A stretch of DNA of 64,000 nucleotides from Glebionis coronaria (GCA_025667525.1 CM046876.1:528528538-528592537), one strand, 5' to 3'. Shown: positions 23,447-34,851, counted from the first letter of the stretch. Program-made: numbers and translations. The notes: a model not told the origin generated them from the letters alone.

Positions 23447-24712
23447 TTACCGCTGAAGATTCTGCACTATTACGTCATTAGTCCTCATGTAAGTTTCAAC
23501 CTCTTGATGAAATGCGGTAGGTTGGGTAGGAGGAAGAGCATGGTAGGCAGGTGGTTGATAAGCGGGTTGTTGGTAAACTTGGTTGTTTCCTTGAGGTGGA
23601 TATGGGTTTCTTTGGGTTGGATATTGATTTGGAGCTCGAGGTTGGTTTTGATTGTTACGATTGAGGTTGTTTGGGTTTTGAGGTGGAAAACCGGGTGGTG
23701 AAAGGAAGTTGTTTGAACGATAACTGAGCAATTTGCGGTCACCTTGAGGACGTGCTTGATAGCCTCCCGTGGAATAGTTACCGTTAGCGACATACACATT
23801 TTCCGGATTGTCATGAGTCGAAAGACAATCGGTGTATGAATGAGATCCCCCGCAAATTTCACATGACTGACTCATAGCATTAACTTGAGCATTGATAGCT
23901 TTGGTATTGTTAGCGGCTTGGAGAGCAAGTGTTTCAACAAGCGAAGTAAGCTTATCAATTCTCTTGTCGCTCTCATTAGTGCTAGCACTAGCCACATTAG
24001 TCCAAACACTCTTGGTTTGCACTCTAGACTTGTTCTCAATAATATCCCAAGCGGCATTAGAAGACTTAACCAAAACGTTACCCCTCGAGGCACTATTTAG
24101 TGAATCTTGGTCATTCATGCTTAAACCATTGTAAAAAGTATTAATCTGATGTACTTTTGTGAAACCATGTTGTGGACACTTTCTTAAAAGTTCTTTAAAA
24201 CGGTCCCAAGATTCACTAAATGTCTCACCGTACTTTTGTTCAAAGGTAATGATTTCATTCCGCAAAGCGGTAGTACGTGAGGGTGGGAAAAAGTAGTTGA
24301 TGAATTTAGTCTCTAAATCCGTCCACGTAAGAATACTTTGTGGCGGTTCCTTATCAAGCCAATTCCGGGCTTGTCCCTCTAAGGAGAAAGGAAAAAGTTG
24401 CAAGCGAAACACTTCTTGTGAAACCCCATTATACTTAACCGTATTGGTGAATTGAAGAAACATTTTTATATGGTCATGAGGATCATCAAGCGAACGCTCC
24501 AAGAAAGGTTGAGCATAGACCATTTGAATGAAGCCGGATTTGAGTTCAAAATTATTGGCTCCAATCTCGGGTATGACAATAGCATCGGTGTTGCCCTCTA
24601 CGTGCGATTGAAAAAGCTCGATCATTGGTTGATTGTCCATGGTGACAATAGGTGGAGTAATGACTTCGGCTTGAGCTACTTTCTTCTTACGAGCACGAGT
24701 ACGCATACACAC
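23447..24712 (-). CDS. Gag protein of the Athila-like element
   Basis: 421-residue open frame starting MCMRTRARKKK. The start fits the position just inside the primer site at 24904-24921. The capsid-type core spans roughly residues 45-215 (motifs NNFELKSGFIQMV, FTNTVKYNGVSQEVFRLQLF, PFSLEGQARNWL, FFPPSRTTALRNEI, FEQKYGETFSESW). A short cysteine motif CEICGGSHSYTDC lies near residue 285. The tail is rich in Pro, Gln, Asn and Tyr (about 320-410), as in other Athila gags. It ends at a TAA that also separates it from the protease frame. Uninterrupted, but probably not functional without pol. Confidence 0.88.
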   Translation of the reverse strand: MCMRTRARKKKVAQAEVITPPIVTMDNQPMIELFQSHVEGNTDAIVIPEIGANNFELKSGFIQMVYAQPFLERSLDDPHDHIKMFLQFTNTVKYNGVSQEVFRLQLFPFSLEGQARNWLDKEPPQSILTWTDLETKFINYFFPPSRTTALRNEIITFEQKYGETFSESWDRFKELLRKCPQHGFTKVHQINTFYNGLSMNDQDSLNSASRGNVLVKSSNAAWDIIENKSRVQTKSVWTNVASASTNESDKRIDKLTSLVETLALQAANNTKAINAQVNAMSQSCEICGGSHSYTDCLSTHDNPENVYVANGNYSTGGYQARPQGDRKLLSYRSNNFLSPPGFPPQNPNNLNRNNQNQPRAPNQYPTQRNPYPPQGNNQVYQQPAYQPPAYHALPPTQPTAFHQEVETYMRTNDVIVQNLQR

Positions 24713-24903
24713 CTACAAAAGGAAAAGAAAAATAGACAAGAAATATTTTTTGTTTTTTATGTTTTTCAATTTTTTTTATTTTTGAAATTTTTTAATTTTT
24801 ATGGATTTTTGAAAATTTTTAAGCAAGAAAAATAACTTTCAAAAGTGAACGGATCCCAAAATCCAACACGTCTCTCACTTAAAACCGTTAATCTTAACGA
24901 AAA

Positions 24904-24921
24904 GAGCCAGCAGCGGTGCCA
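24904..24921 (-). promoter_or_regulatory. Primer binding site of the Athila-like element
   Basis: The minus strand reads TGGCACCGCTGCTGGCTC, two bases from the LTR start at 24924. It resembles the tRNA-Asp-type sites (TGGCGCCGTTGCCGG) used by Athila elements, with several differences. The exact tRNA is inferred. Confidence 0.65.
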
Positions 24922-24923
24922 TT

Positions 24924-26631
24924 TAATACAAGGGTTTGCCTCGTATGAAAGTTCGTTGAATCCGATCTTTCCGAATTGACTATTGGTTAAAAGTGCGACT
25001 CAGTCGTTCTTGGTGGAAAATTAAAAGGGTTTGATTATCTATTTTAAGCTAAAAGTGAAAATGTCGTTGAGTAAATGAGTAAAAATGAAAGCTTGAAAAT
25101 ATTAAGACTAAACTTAAAGACTTTAAAAATCGGAAAGTAAATGATGAAAACTTATAAAAATGTGAACTTTAGAAAAGTAAACTAAAATAAGACAAGTTAG
25201 AACAATGCTAAGTAAAAAGGCGGGAAAAATAAAGTTGAAATTAAAAACTGGAAATAACAAAACCTTATCCAGAATACTCAATTTGCAGGCTTATCCGGAA
25301 TGTGGAACAATGGTGTTATCCGGAATACATGAAATGAAGGTTATCCGGAATGTTGGTAGAAATAGGCTTATCCGGAATTGGGGAAACTTGCTATCTGGAA
25401 TCTGAAAAAGAGCTATATCCGGAATCCTTCTTCGACAGCTTATCCCGAATAAGTGTTGCAGCATTATTCGGAATTCGTAGGCTATGACTATCCGGAATGT
25501 TATCCAGAATACCTGTGGAGGTGCTTATCCGGAACATGGGAAATGCTTCATATCCGGAATCAAAAAAAATGCACCTTATCCGGAATTCATACTTCGAAAG
25601 CTTATGCGGAATATACAATTATCCGGAATCCAACATTTGAAGACTTATCCGGAATAAAGAAATAAGCTATATCCGGAATCTTAACTTGTGAGCTTATACG
25701 GGAAAACAGGGAGATGCTATATTCGGAATAAAGGGGTTTTAAGAAACTCGGATTACACAAAAACTTAAACAAATAAGCAAATCTAAAATAAGCACTTACC
25801 AAAACTTAACCCAAAATTTTTTTAAGAAAAACTAATAAGCCACAAATTAAAAACTTTTAAAACACTAAATAAGCTAGATATCAAAAAGCACTTTTTATAA
25901 AAACTTAAAATTATTAAAAAAACAACTTATTTAGAATAAGCCAAACACACGTAAATCAACAAAATCACATCCACTACATGATTATCAAAGCAAAATCATA
26001 GATTATTAAGAAAGGTAGAATGAGAGATTATATAAAGCTTGATTATATTAAAGATTGATATCAAAGATTACAAGATTAAAGTAAAGATTTAATAAGCTTG
26101 AAAGAAAAACTAGAGAGAAAATAAAAACACACTTCAAAACTAAAAATTAACTACAAACTAACACCCTCCTAATGTGTCATTAGGAGGGTATTTATAGTGA
26201 TTAGGGAGGTTAAGCATGTGTTGCTTCCTTCTTTCTTTCTTTCTCGTCTTTTCGTCTTCTAAATTCTTCGACTTTTTCGACTTTGTCTCGGGATTATTTG
26301 AACTCGTCTTATAATTTCTTCATTAATTTAGACTTGAGTTCTTCGGCTTTATTAAACTTCCGTCTTTAGATTTTTCTTCGATAAATCTTCAGAATAGGCC
26401 TTGGACTTCCGTTCTTTTTGCACTCTTGATCTTTTGACTTTGTCTTTTGTCTTTTTCTTCGATAAAAGCCCGTGAAAGCCCATGTTTTCTTCCCGTTTCA
26501 CATTTTGATCCTAAATCACAACAAAAACACAAACCACGCATAATTCTGACATTTACGACATAAAATACACGTTTTGGCTCGGTTATTATTATAATTAAGT
26601 GGTAAAAGGATAAGTGTTTTCACACTTATTA
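24924..26631 (-). repeat. 5' LTR of the Athila-like element
   Basis: 1708-bp direct repeat of 15408-17125, beginning TAATACAAGGGTTTGCC and ending CACACTTATTA next to the target duplication GTCGG (26632-26636). Confidence 0.92.
25264..25730. repeat. TATCCGGAAT motif array, second LTR copy (about 20 copies)
   Basis: Same array as at 15748-16224 with one unit fewer: the doubled motif near 16060-16080 is single here, near 25578. Several units that are exact in one LTR are mutated in the other (for example TCCAGAAT here versus TCCGGAAT there), as expected for decay after insertion. Confidence 0.9.
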
Positions 26632-27160
26632 GTCGGGGAAAACCAGTGTCAATGGGACTTGGTGCTACCGCAGGCTGAATTTGCATACAATACCACGGGC
26701 AAGACACCATTTTAAGTAGTAACTGGTACTAATCCCATCAACGCACTTGATCTCGCACCACTTTTAACACCTGCACATTTTAGTCCCGATGGAGAAGAGC
26801 ACGCCAAACAGGTCCAACGGTTACATGAACATGTCCGAGCGCACATTGAGAAACAAAATGCAAAGTATAAGGAAATGGTGGATAAACTTCGGAAAAGAAC
26901 GCTTCTCAACTGGCAGAATTGGAAAACTACAGCCACATGCAGATGGTCCATTTCATGTTATAATGCCTACAAGATAGACTTACCCGGAGAGTATCACGTA
27001 TCAGCAACCTTCAGTTTAACAGACTTATCCCCTTATGTTACCGACGAGGAAGATAGCAAGGTGGCAGAGGTTGATGTGCAACAAGTTTCGAGGACGAATC
27101 TTCTTTTAGAAGGGGAGTATGATGGCATTCAGGACTATAATGACACTTATTACTTGGGAT
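26632..27160 (+). pseudogene. Integrase C-terminus of the Reina/CRM-like chromovirus, part 2
   Basis: Continuation of the integrase interrupted at 15407. After the duplicated GTCGG the frame reads GENQCQWDLVLPQAEFAYN, then a stop near 26715, NPINALDLAPLLTPAHFSPD, EEHAKQVQRLHEHVRAHIEK, and finally DLSPYVTDEEDSK and VSRTNLLLEGEYDG. The last part runs over the polypurine tract into the LTR, as is common for short-LTR chromoviruses. Several frame changes occur around 26880-26960. No chromodomain is recognisable in what remains. Confidence 0.85.
27108..27119 (+). other. Polypurine tract of the Reina/CRM-like element
   Basis: AGAAGGGGAGTA lies immediately before the LTR start at 27120. Confidence 0.75.
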
Positions 27161-27397
27161 AGTTAGAATTCTGAAAGTCGAGAATCCCAAGAGCCTTTGG
27201 GCATTGTATGGTCAAGACTTTATTGCACTATTGTTAGGTTTCTTTAGCTATAAATAAGCCTCATCACCTTGATGGAAGGGCACACTTTTTTGTTCTAAAA
27301 TACTACACATAATAAAACAACCACATAGATATATCTCTGCCTTTGATATTCTCGTTACCTTCTATTGTAGTCTGGTGATCTTTGTTGTCTTACATCA
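27120..27397 (+). repeat. 3' LTR of the Reina/CRM-like element (278 bp)
   Basis: Begins TGATGGCATTC and ends CTTACATCA, giving a TGATG/CATCA inverted terminus. A TATA-like CTATAAATAAGCC lies at about 27250. The 5' LTR is not in the window. A target duplication cannot be checked for the same reason. Confidence 0.7.
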
Positions 27398-28399
27398 ATG
27401 GTATTTGTGCTTCGTTACGAAACACGAAAGACTAACTATGTAATAAACGTCTAATCTTAATGATATTTTTTACTATAAAAATATTTATGATATGTTTGTG
27501 ATATCTTCACTTTAGAATATTTATAATAACTAAAAATATATTGTACCATTTACAACATCTAGTTGAGCAAATGTTATTAAGACGCTTGGGTACTGTTGCA
27601 TTGTGGGTTGAGTTAATGGCTTTGACACTTGAATTTTGTTAGCTCATTATATCAGAAGTGGTGCCAAACAACCTCGCGTTAAGGGTATTAGTACACGTCA
27701 AACGTTTATATCTTTATTAATAAGTGGTGTATGACTAGACTTATGAAATCACTTTTTTATTTATTTTGTCACCGTATTTTCTAATACCAACGAAGGAGCC
27801 TAAACTATGGTGGCAAAAGTTTTTGGCGTCAAACCCACTTTGATAACGTGTCTGAACTTTTCTCATATGTCATCAACGATACTTAGTGCTCTAAAGCACT
27901 AGGGGCAGTTTGGGCTCCAAAAGACGGTCCCAATAAATAAAATGATGTCAGTCAGCAAAAATGACTTTGGCATCATAAACCCTTCGACACCATGTTTTTA
28001 GATGGTATGGTTGGCATCAGAAAATATGGTGCAAAATATTTTTTTCATTTAACTCAAATAAATATACATAATATAAATTTAAAATAAACTTTGTTAAATT
28101 AAAATCATTACATTAATTAAGAAAAAAACATTACACTAAAAAAAGACAATGATAAAAAAAAAACATAAATAAACTAGTTATTTCTTGGATAAGGAGACCG
28201 GATAAGTGATTTTTGGGCGCTGATAATAGTCACATCCATCGAATTCATATGGATCATGTCGATTTGCAGCACCCTCATGTCCGACTCTATCTTTTGAGAA
28301 TTGATTAAATCAACTAGTGTTTTCCTCAGCTTAAATAACATCCATCTTTTTCGTACGATCCAACTCGTATTGTGGTTAGATTATCAATTGAAACATTTC
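27398..28399. other. No gene recognised
   Basis: AT-rich sequence containing phrases such as TTGGCGTCAAACCC (27823) and TTGGCATCATAAACCC (27971) that resemble text near 29570. They may be the degraded ends of the transposon that carried the 28400-29109 pseudogene, but I could not define inverted repeats. Confidence 0.4.
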
Positions 28400-29109
28400 G
28401 ATGTTTGAACCTAAACAAGCGATGGAGTTGGATGAACATTACTCATTGAAATTCGATGTATCTCAGGGGAAGGCAACAATGTGTCGTTTCCAAAAAGATC
28501 GGGTTCCTTTTCGGTAACTAAAAGACGATTTCGTCTTGTTTATGTCGAATCAGGATGTCCCAACTATGCTTATCTTTCAAAAAGTTCAAAGCACTCTTGT
28601 GGTTAGAATCTCAATGTTTGTTCTTTATACAAGATTTCAATCTCCGTAATCCAATTCTCATCATTCTCTTCACTTAAAAGACCCGTGTCCTCCACAAGAG
28701 AATTCCACTTACCCTCTTGATTTATTGGAGTCTACTTTCCTGTTAACATATTCTAGGTGTTCGTCAGGTATTTTTTTGATCTTGGCTAACACATTGTACG
28801 CTTCTAGAACTATGTACCAAAATGTTTCCTTTTTTTATGTGAAATGAATCTAAGATCCCCTTATACTTGTATGTAAGATTCCGCCAAAAGCAACTCCTCG
28901 GTTTGACTCCAAATAATTCGAGTACCCGAACCTTCGGGTTGCAGTTCAACGACTTTTTTAAACTTTGACTTCAGACATTTTGCCTTTTTAAGTGTCGGAG
29001 TCGGAAGCGTATCATCTTCTTCTTCATCGTCTTGCGGTTCATGGGATTGTTGGTCAGATGGTTGTTAGGAACAACCACATAGGTTTGTTGTTTGTTGTTG
29101 TTGAGACAT
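28400..29109 (-). pseudogene. Myb/SANT-like protein of PIF/Harbinger ORF1 type, broken
   Basis: The minus strand starts MSQQQQTTNLCG, has an early stop, then an acidic linker (PQDDEEEDDTLPTPTL) and a SANT/Myb-like region: TRIIWSQTEELLLAESYIQ and, after a stop and frameshift, KETFWYIVLEAYNVLAK. Downstream, SALNFLKDKHSWDILI matches the conserved C-terminal block of plant proteins of this family, often annotated as NAM-associated or glutathione S-transferase T3-like. In PIF/Harbinger transposons such a protein acts with the transposase in binding element ends. No transposase ORF is nearby. The family call rests on motif recognition. Confidence 0.6.
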
Positions 29110-29600
29110 TTTCACTTAAAACAATTGTTGTCTAAGATAAAACTGATTAAAAACACTTGTTGATCGGGATTAATATATGGACATTAGTTAAATTGTGGAA
29201 AGTAAGGCATAGGATTGTAAGGAAGTCGAATCGAATTGGAATTCGATCATGGATTGTTTGTCAGATTTGAAGACGAGTCAATAATTTGGTCGGAAGGTCT
29301 TTGAGCATTTCTGTAATCTATTGAGATTCTTTTTGGTGAGAAAAAAATGAGAAAATTATTAAAACGTGTGTCTATAAAATATATTGCATCAATATATAAA
29401 TTTTGGTGGAAACGAAGGTATTTATATAACTTTTAGAGTTAAATTAAAAAAAAAATGAATACTTAATAAAAAATGGTTATATTTGACCCATTAATTGAAT
29501 AGATTTTCAAATATAAAAACAGAGGAAAAATGATAAATTGTTGGCCTGAGTTGGTGCCTTCGATGCAAGGCCCTTAGCGTCAAACCCTGGTATGAAATGT

Positions 29601-29802
29601 CGACCGTTGGTTCATGCCAAACATAGTGACGTCGCCCTACCGGCACACTGTATTGTACCTCATGCTTTAAAAGTTTACAAAATAATGAAACTTATGATTT
29701 TCGAACGTTGGTTCATACCCAACATAGTGAAGTCACCCTATCGGCCCACTATATTGTACCTCGTGCTTTAAAAGTTTACAAAATAACGAAACTTATGATT
29801 TT
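29601..29802. repeat. 101-bp tandem duplication
   Basis: CGA(C/A)CGTTGGTTCAT starts at 29601 and 29702. Both copies continue through TTTAAAAGTTTACAAAATAA with about ten mismatches. No coding potential. Confidence 0.9.
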
Positions 29803-31676
29803 CAAAATATGACATGGCATGTCGACTCATTAACTTAGGTTGCTCACATTGGCAACCTACTTTGACCCCTATTTCTTCCGCCAAGTTAACTTTCTCTCTT
29901 CAAGAGTCTACAGTCGATTTGTTTTCGTATAAGACGACCATTCTTTTTGAACTAAAATTCATAAAAAACAAATATTACATGAATAATTAAAAAAACATTA
30001 CATAATAATCAAATAAAATAAAAACATAATAATAAAAAACTTATACTAATAATTTAAATTATAAGCTGCTTTGATGTTGTTCTTCATTTCCTGCAGTGCA
30101 TGCTGTTAAAGTCGGCAGTTTGAAAGTGAATGCTTGATGAGACACCGAGTACTCGGAAATTCGAATCCGACGTTAAATGCATAATATTTTCTTGAGGACC
30201 TCGGGATTTTGTGGTTTTTGTTTTGAGAGTTTTTTTGTTAGATATTTTAAAATGAGTAATTTTTTAATTTGTAATTTGAATGTGTGATAAAAATAGTTAA
30301 ATATATTGGGTATTTATAGAAATAAATATCTAATTTTTAAAATTAAAAAAAATTCATTCAAATATTCAAACGGTCATATTTTTTCGTTAAAATAAAGTAC
30401 AAATCGATCGTGACTGAGATCGAGTTACACTCGACGACTCGATCGCCACATTAAAATTGACCGACTGAAACACTCGATGGACCGAGTTCCTCATCCTCTC
30501 GATGCAACTAGCCTTATGAACATCCTGATTACACAAACCTACGTTGACTTTGTAAAACGCTTTTGGAACTTTTTTTAGCGGCAATTTGATGCAGCGGAGT
30601 ATCTTGCGTGCCATCGAGGCACCAAGTCTCTCGACCTGAGTTCGAATAAAATTAAAATTCAGAAGAAATTCGCATTTTTGAAATTCTTTGTCTCTCATGG
30701 ACTTGGAATGAAAACTTATTGCGGGTTAAACAAAATATATACTTTCACTGAGATTTAAACACTTGCTCCTTTTCTTTGAAACTATCACTTACAATGTAGA
30801 TAAAGTGTATATGTAAAAACAAGAGTATTTGAAACGAACAAAGTGATAAAAACACCTGACATGAGTTTATTTTAATCTTGCAATTATTATGATTTGTTAG
30901 AGCTATTGATTGTATACAAAGCCTCCTTTTTTTAATTTACCAACTAAATAAATGCTTCTTGAGATTAACTTTGATATTGTGTTGGTTAATACTTAATTTG
31001 GTTATATTATAATTATTTTGACCAGATGAGATTCTACAATCTTTTGAGTTATGACTTATAAGATTGGGTCGGCTAAAAAACATGGGTATATGCTTTTAAT
31101 TATCACTTTGAAAGAGTTAGTTAACAGAATCAGTCATATTTATTGGTGAAACTGACATTATTGGGAGCTAAAGTGACATATATGATGGACGGTATGTTCT
31201 TCTTATTAGTGCTCACCTATTAAAGTCGAGAATTTGCTACCTAAAAACTATTGACAACAAAGGAACACATACTGTTTTAGTTCAAGGATTTACATTTTAT
31301 TTGTATATTGATATCAGCACTATCTATGCATGATGTTGAATCCTCTATTTAAGAGTTGGTAAGAAAAAGGAATCACATATGCCATTGATTTGTGTTCAAA
31401 CCTTTATAAACATAGAACAATAATTATGTGCTTGTAATTTATTTCAAAAAGAAAGAAAAACTTATACTTTTGTTTAGGAAAAATGATTGCTAGTTGTTAA
31501 GATAATAGTATAAATCATGAATGCTAATCATTTTTACTTAAAGTCAACTATATATGAACTCTATGTGTTTCAACTGAACTTTAACTCCTTTTGCAATTTG
31601 ATAGTGAAAACATATAATCACTCAAGTCGTAAAATTATAGTGCAAGTTTTAATTTTTTTTTTGTCCTAAAATTATA
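29803..31676. other. No gene recognised
   Basis: AT-rich. A 103-codon minus-strand ORF (30387-30698) has no recognisable domain and lies in a stretch rich in CTCGA and TCGAC phrases; I regard it as chance. A GAATTCGAATCC-type phrase near 30160 hints at an old tRNA-derived repeat, but a matching A box is not clear. Confidence 0.4.
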
Positions 31677-31930
31677 CTTTTTCCGTCTCTAAATAAATGT
31701 CCACTTTGATTTTTTCTGGTCTTTCTTGTTCAACTTTAACCTTAAATATTTACGTTTATGTTATATAATACTTGATGCAAAATATATGGATGAATTAGGT
31801 TTCAAATGAATTTTTCATTGATATAATTTTATCAAGTATTATATAAGACAAAAAATAATATTTAAAATCAAAGTTGCACAAGAAAGACCGTAAAAAGTCA
31901 AAGTGGACATTTATTTAGGGACGCAGGGAG
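31677..31930. mobile_element. Stowaway-type MITE
   Basis: 254 bp flanked by TA (31675-31676 and 31931-31932). The right end reads CTCCCTGCGTCCCTAAATAA on the minus strand and the left end CTTTTTCCGTCTCTAAATAA, the classic Tc1/Mariner-derived Stowaway terminus. The arms are complementary inward for about 100 bp (for example TGTCCACTTTGA with TCAAAGTGGACA). Confidence 0.9.
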
Positions 31931-32084
31931 TAAAAAATCATTTACACGCTTTTTGAATTAATTGACACACTCAAATATATATGTTTTGACTTATATACTT
32001 TTAGATAATTTCTATTCATACTCATCTTTACAAAGGTATAAATATTAACATTATATTTTAGAGTGCGTTAATCAATTCAAAGAC

Positions 32085-32623
32085 CAATGTTTTAAAACCC
32101 GTTTTTTTCGTTGATCCGTTCTAGTGACCGGTTCACGGGTCAATCGGTTCAACTGGTTAAACCTCCGGTTCAACCCGGTTCCTTATATATGTATATTGTT
32201 TATATTTTAATGTGTAATATTTATTTGTTACTCACTAGCTTTCGTTTTTAGTTTTATATTTATAATATTATTGTAAAAATATGCAAAAGTAATTAATTTA
32301 TGCTTACAATTTTTAATAGATTATAACAAAACAATATTAGTGAACGTTTTTAGTTAGTTTAACTTTATTTTAACTAACACTAGTAATTATTACTTCAATA
32401 TATATCTTTAAAACTTAAAAATATTAATAAAAAAAAGGTTTTGAATTTTTTTTTATAAAAAATGTGACCCGGTTGGGTTAATCAAACCGAGTCAATCCGG
32501 GTCAACAAAAAACCGACGGTTCAATCCGGTTCTCAAACAAGCAAAAAAACGGTCACATCCGGCCCGGTCTTCGAGCTGGTTCTCGGTTCAACCGGCCGGG
32601 TCAACCCGATTTTTAAAACATTG
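32085..32623. mobile_element. hAT-like MITE with CAATGTTTTAAAA termini
   Basis: Starts CAATGTTTTAAAACCCG and ends TTTTTAAAACATTG. It is flanked by an 8-bp near duplication (TCAAAGAC at 32077-32084 and CCAAAGAC at 32624-32631). Both arms are rich in GGTTCAACCGG-type phrases, with an AT-rich centre. An 8-bp duplication points to hAT. No ORF inside. Confidence 0.75.
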
Positions 32624-32631
32624 CCAAAGAC

Positions 32632-34060
32632 TGTGTGTAAATCACCTCTTTAAAATTATTGTTCATAATTTAAAATAGATAGAGAACTTTGATGAAGTTT
32701 ACCATATTATATTCGCTTGAAATTGTTAATTACAAACTTTAAAAAAGTAGTTAATTAATTAGTTAAGGGTAAAAATGTTATAATATTAAAAAGTAAAAAA
32801 AAAATTATAATAAATACACTGTTTTTAAGTTGTGTGTTTTTTTGGAAGATGATAATTTTGAGATAAAATAATAATGAAAGTTGGTAATTTATTATCAAAA
32901 TGTATTTACCAGAAACTAATACATATTCAATCTAATGCAATATAAAAAATGATCTAGATGTTGCCATTGTGTTATTTAAAGAAGTTCCAAGTCAGCTTTT
33001 TATGGGTATGATGATCTGGCAAATTGGGAATTGGACAAATTATGAGCCCCACAATATATCTTTGTGTTGTCAAAGATGGGCAACAAAAACATGTATGCGT
33101 CTGAAGGCAGCCCATGCCCATCTGTTCTTTCTTCACTCAACACACTATCATGTTTTGTTTTATTCACAAGCAATCTTGTTTTTTATGCTTCTAACTTATT
33201 ATTATGATCCTAATAATCATATTAAGGATATGGTAATCTTCATTTAGCTGGTATCATTATTGATAATATAATTTTATCAAAAGTTTTTTTTAACAGTGAT
33301 TGACTAATTCTCGAGTTTAAACTCATCCTCAATCAAACTTAAATTAACTAAAAGCATCCTTTAAACACTTTAATTAAAAGTTTGTGAATTAAGTCTTGCA
33401 TTAAATAATCACTAGAGTATGAGATTGCGTATTTTTAATTGAATTTGTGATTTTGTATTTTTTATAAAATTAGTTTTATATTGGTTTGTAAGTTTTTTTT
33501 TAATACAATAGTGATTTGTAAGTTTACAATAATTATTATTTAGCAAATTTTCATTGAAAGACGAATATTATTTACTTATAAACAGATGTATACATTATAT
33601 TATGACTTCGTCTACAAATTATACTTTTGAAGCTCATCTCATAACTAGAATATGTACGAGAGAAGATTTACGTCATCTAATGACTAGTAAAATAATGTAT
33701 CAACAAAGAACGAACTCATAAGTTTCAATAAAATGTTGCACAAAAACAATGTTCGAATACCTAAAGATATACTAGTACAATGAAAACAAAGATTGGCAAA
33801 ATTTTGTTGGAAGGTTACACATAAATAACAATTTTTTAATGTTTTTATATATTGTAACTTAAAATCGGATGCATATTTAGATTTGGGGTAATTAGAATAA
33901 TCAGGTGTAAAATGTGTTATGTGTCTTTTACTTTGACCTGTTTTTTTAGGGTAATCTATCAAAGTTGTCTTAATTTTGTAACATTTGTTAAAATCTGATG
34001 TTTGTTGTCTTATTTTTATCGGTTGTCCTGAACTTAAACATGTTTCGAAATTAATACTCT
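32632..34060. other. No gene recognised
   Basis: AT-rich. A 92-codon plus ORF (32969-33247) and a 92-codon minus ORF (33684-33962) show no recognisable domain, no codon pattern unlike the surrounding sequence and no splice context; both are probably chance. Confidence 0.4.
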
Positions 34061-34380
34061 TTTAAGAGTGGGGGAGCGGCGGTTGTAAGGTGGGCTGGTA
34101 GCCCTTTGGCGCCACCCTTCCTTTGGCGCACCACTCCCACCCTCGTGCCATCCGAGCTCGCGCCAACAGTAACAGCCAGCGCCATCTACTTTTCATTTTT
34201 TTTTCTAGTTTTTTAGTTATAAAGTGGGTTATTTGTAGGCCCATTATACTCTTTTGGCACCATTTTTTCTCGTGCCAACCACTCCCTTTAAATGTGGTGC
34301 CAAAACCCCAAAATCTTACGTGACGGCTTTAGCACTACCCTCTCGTGCCAACAGTTCCTAATTCTCTAATAATTTTCACA
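34061..34380. other. GC-richer block with repeated TGGCGC/GTGCCA phrases
   Basis: Many phrases of the type TTTGGCGCCACC, TTTGGCGCACC, TCGTGCCAAC and GTGGTGCCAAAA occur in both orientations. This looks like a degraded transposon terminus or MITE. No clean inverted repeat or duplication was found. Confidence 0.35.
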
Positions 34381-34521
34381 TACATAAACAAGTTATGCAC
34401 ATTAAGAGCAACTACAATGGCAACTTAACAAAAGGCTTTTTACTATTTGTTCAAGTTATTTTTAAGACTTTTTTCATTGCAATAAAGGCTTTGTGAATGA
34501 CTTGACAAAGAAAAGCTTGGT

Positions 34522-34851
34522 ATGTATCATGTGTTTGACACTAAATTTACAAGCTCTTCTCATTTAATGAAGAGTTTCTTTCTTGAACAAGCACGGCGCT
34601 ATCGGGACAAAATCCTAGCAGAAGCAGAAAAAGAGGAAGAGAAAGAGGAGCGAACAGCTAAAAAGCTTTCAAACAACTTTTGTGCATTGAAGGGTATTCG
34701 TAAATATAAGTTTTTAGAAGGTAAAATTTATGGTAAATTAATAAAAGAAGTTATTATATGGAGTAACGTTTTAGCCTTGCTTATTCTAACATACCTATGC
34801 ATTCATGAATTAGTTTGTCGTGTAGTCACGACTATTACTTTTGTCTATTAA
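34522..34851 (+). other. 109-codon ORF, coding status uncertain
   Basis: Unrecognised. Residues about 20-50 are strongly charged (RRYRDKILAEAEKEEEKEER), likely a helical or coiled segment. The C-terminal 30 residues include a hydrophobic stretch (VIIWSNVLALLILTYL) that could be a membrane segment. It begins inside a sequence resembling MITE ends (AGAGCAACTACAATGGC, 34404). It may be a captured exon or chance; I would not annotate it as a gene without expression data. Confidence 0.2.

Larger units (their letters stand above)
15408..26631 (-). mobile_element. Athila-like Ty3/gypsy element, complete, with TSD GTCGG
   Basis: Full element on the minus strand: 3' LTR 15408-17125, 2.1-kb non-coding region, integrase, RNase H, reverse transcriptase, protease/gag, primer site, 5' LTR 24924-26631. 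GTCGG occurs at 15403-15407 and again at 26632-26636, and removing the insert rejoins the integrase frame of the host chromovirus, so both ends are exact. Termini are TAATA...TTATTA rather than TG...CA. Gag has the Athila-type core, and the primer site resembles tRNA-Asp. Few lesions are seen in pol compared with the Tekay-like neighbour, so it is younger, but it is not intact. Confidence 0.92.

Noticed and set aside
23106..23701. Open frames on the plus strand opposite the Athila-like gag
   Set aside because: Antisense shadows of the coding frame; low-complexity Gly/Val composition mirrors Pro/Thr/Asn-rich gag.
30083..30175. Possible SINE (TTCGAATCC phrase as B box)
   Set aside because: No convincing A box at the correct distance and no defined ends.
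30387..30698. 103-codon minus-strand ORF
   Set aside because: No recognisable domain, no splice or promoter context, and repetitive CTCGA/TCGAC phrases; likely chance.
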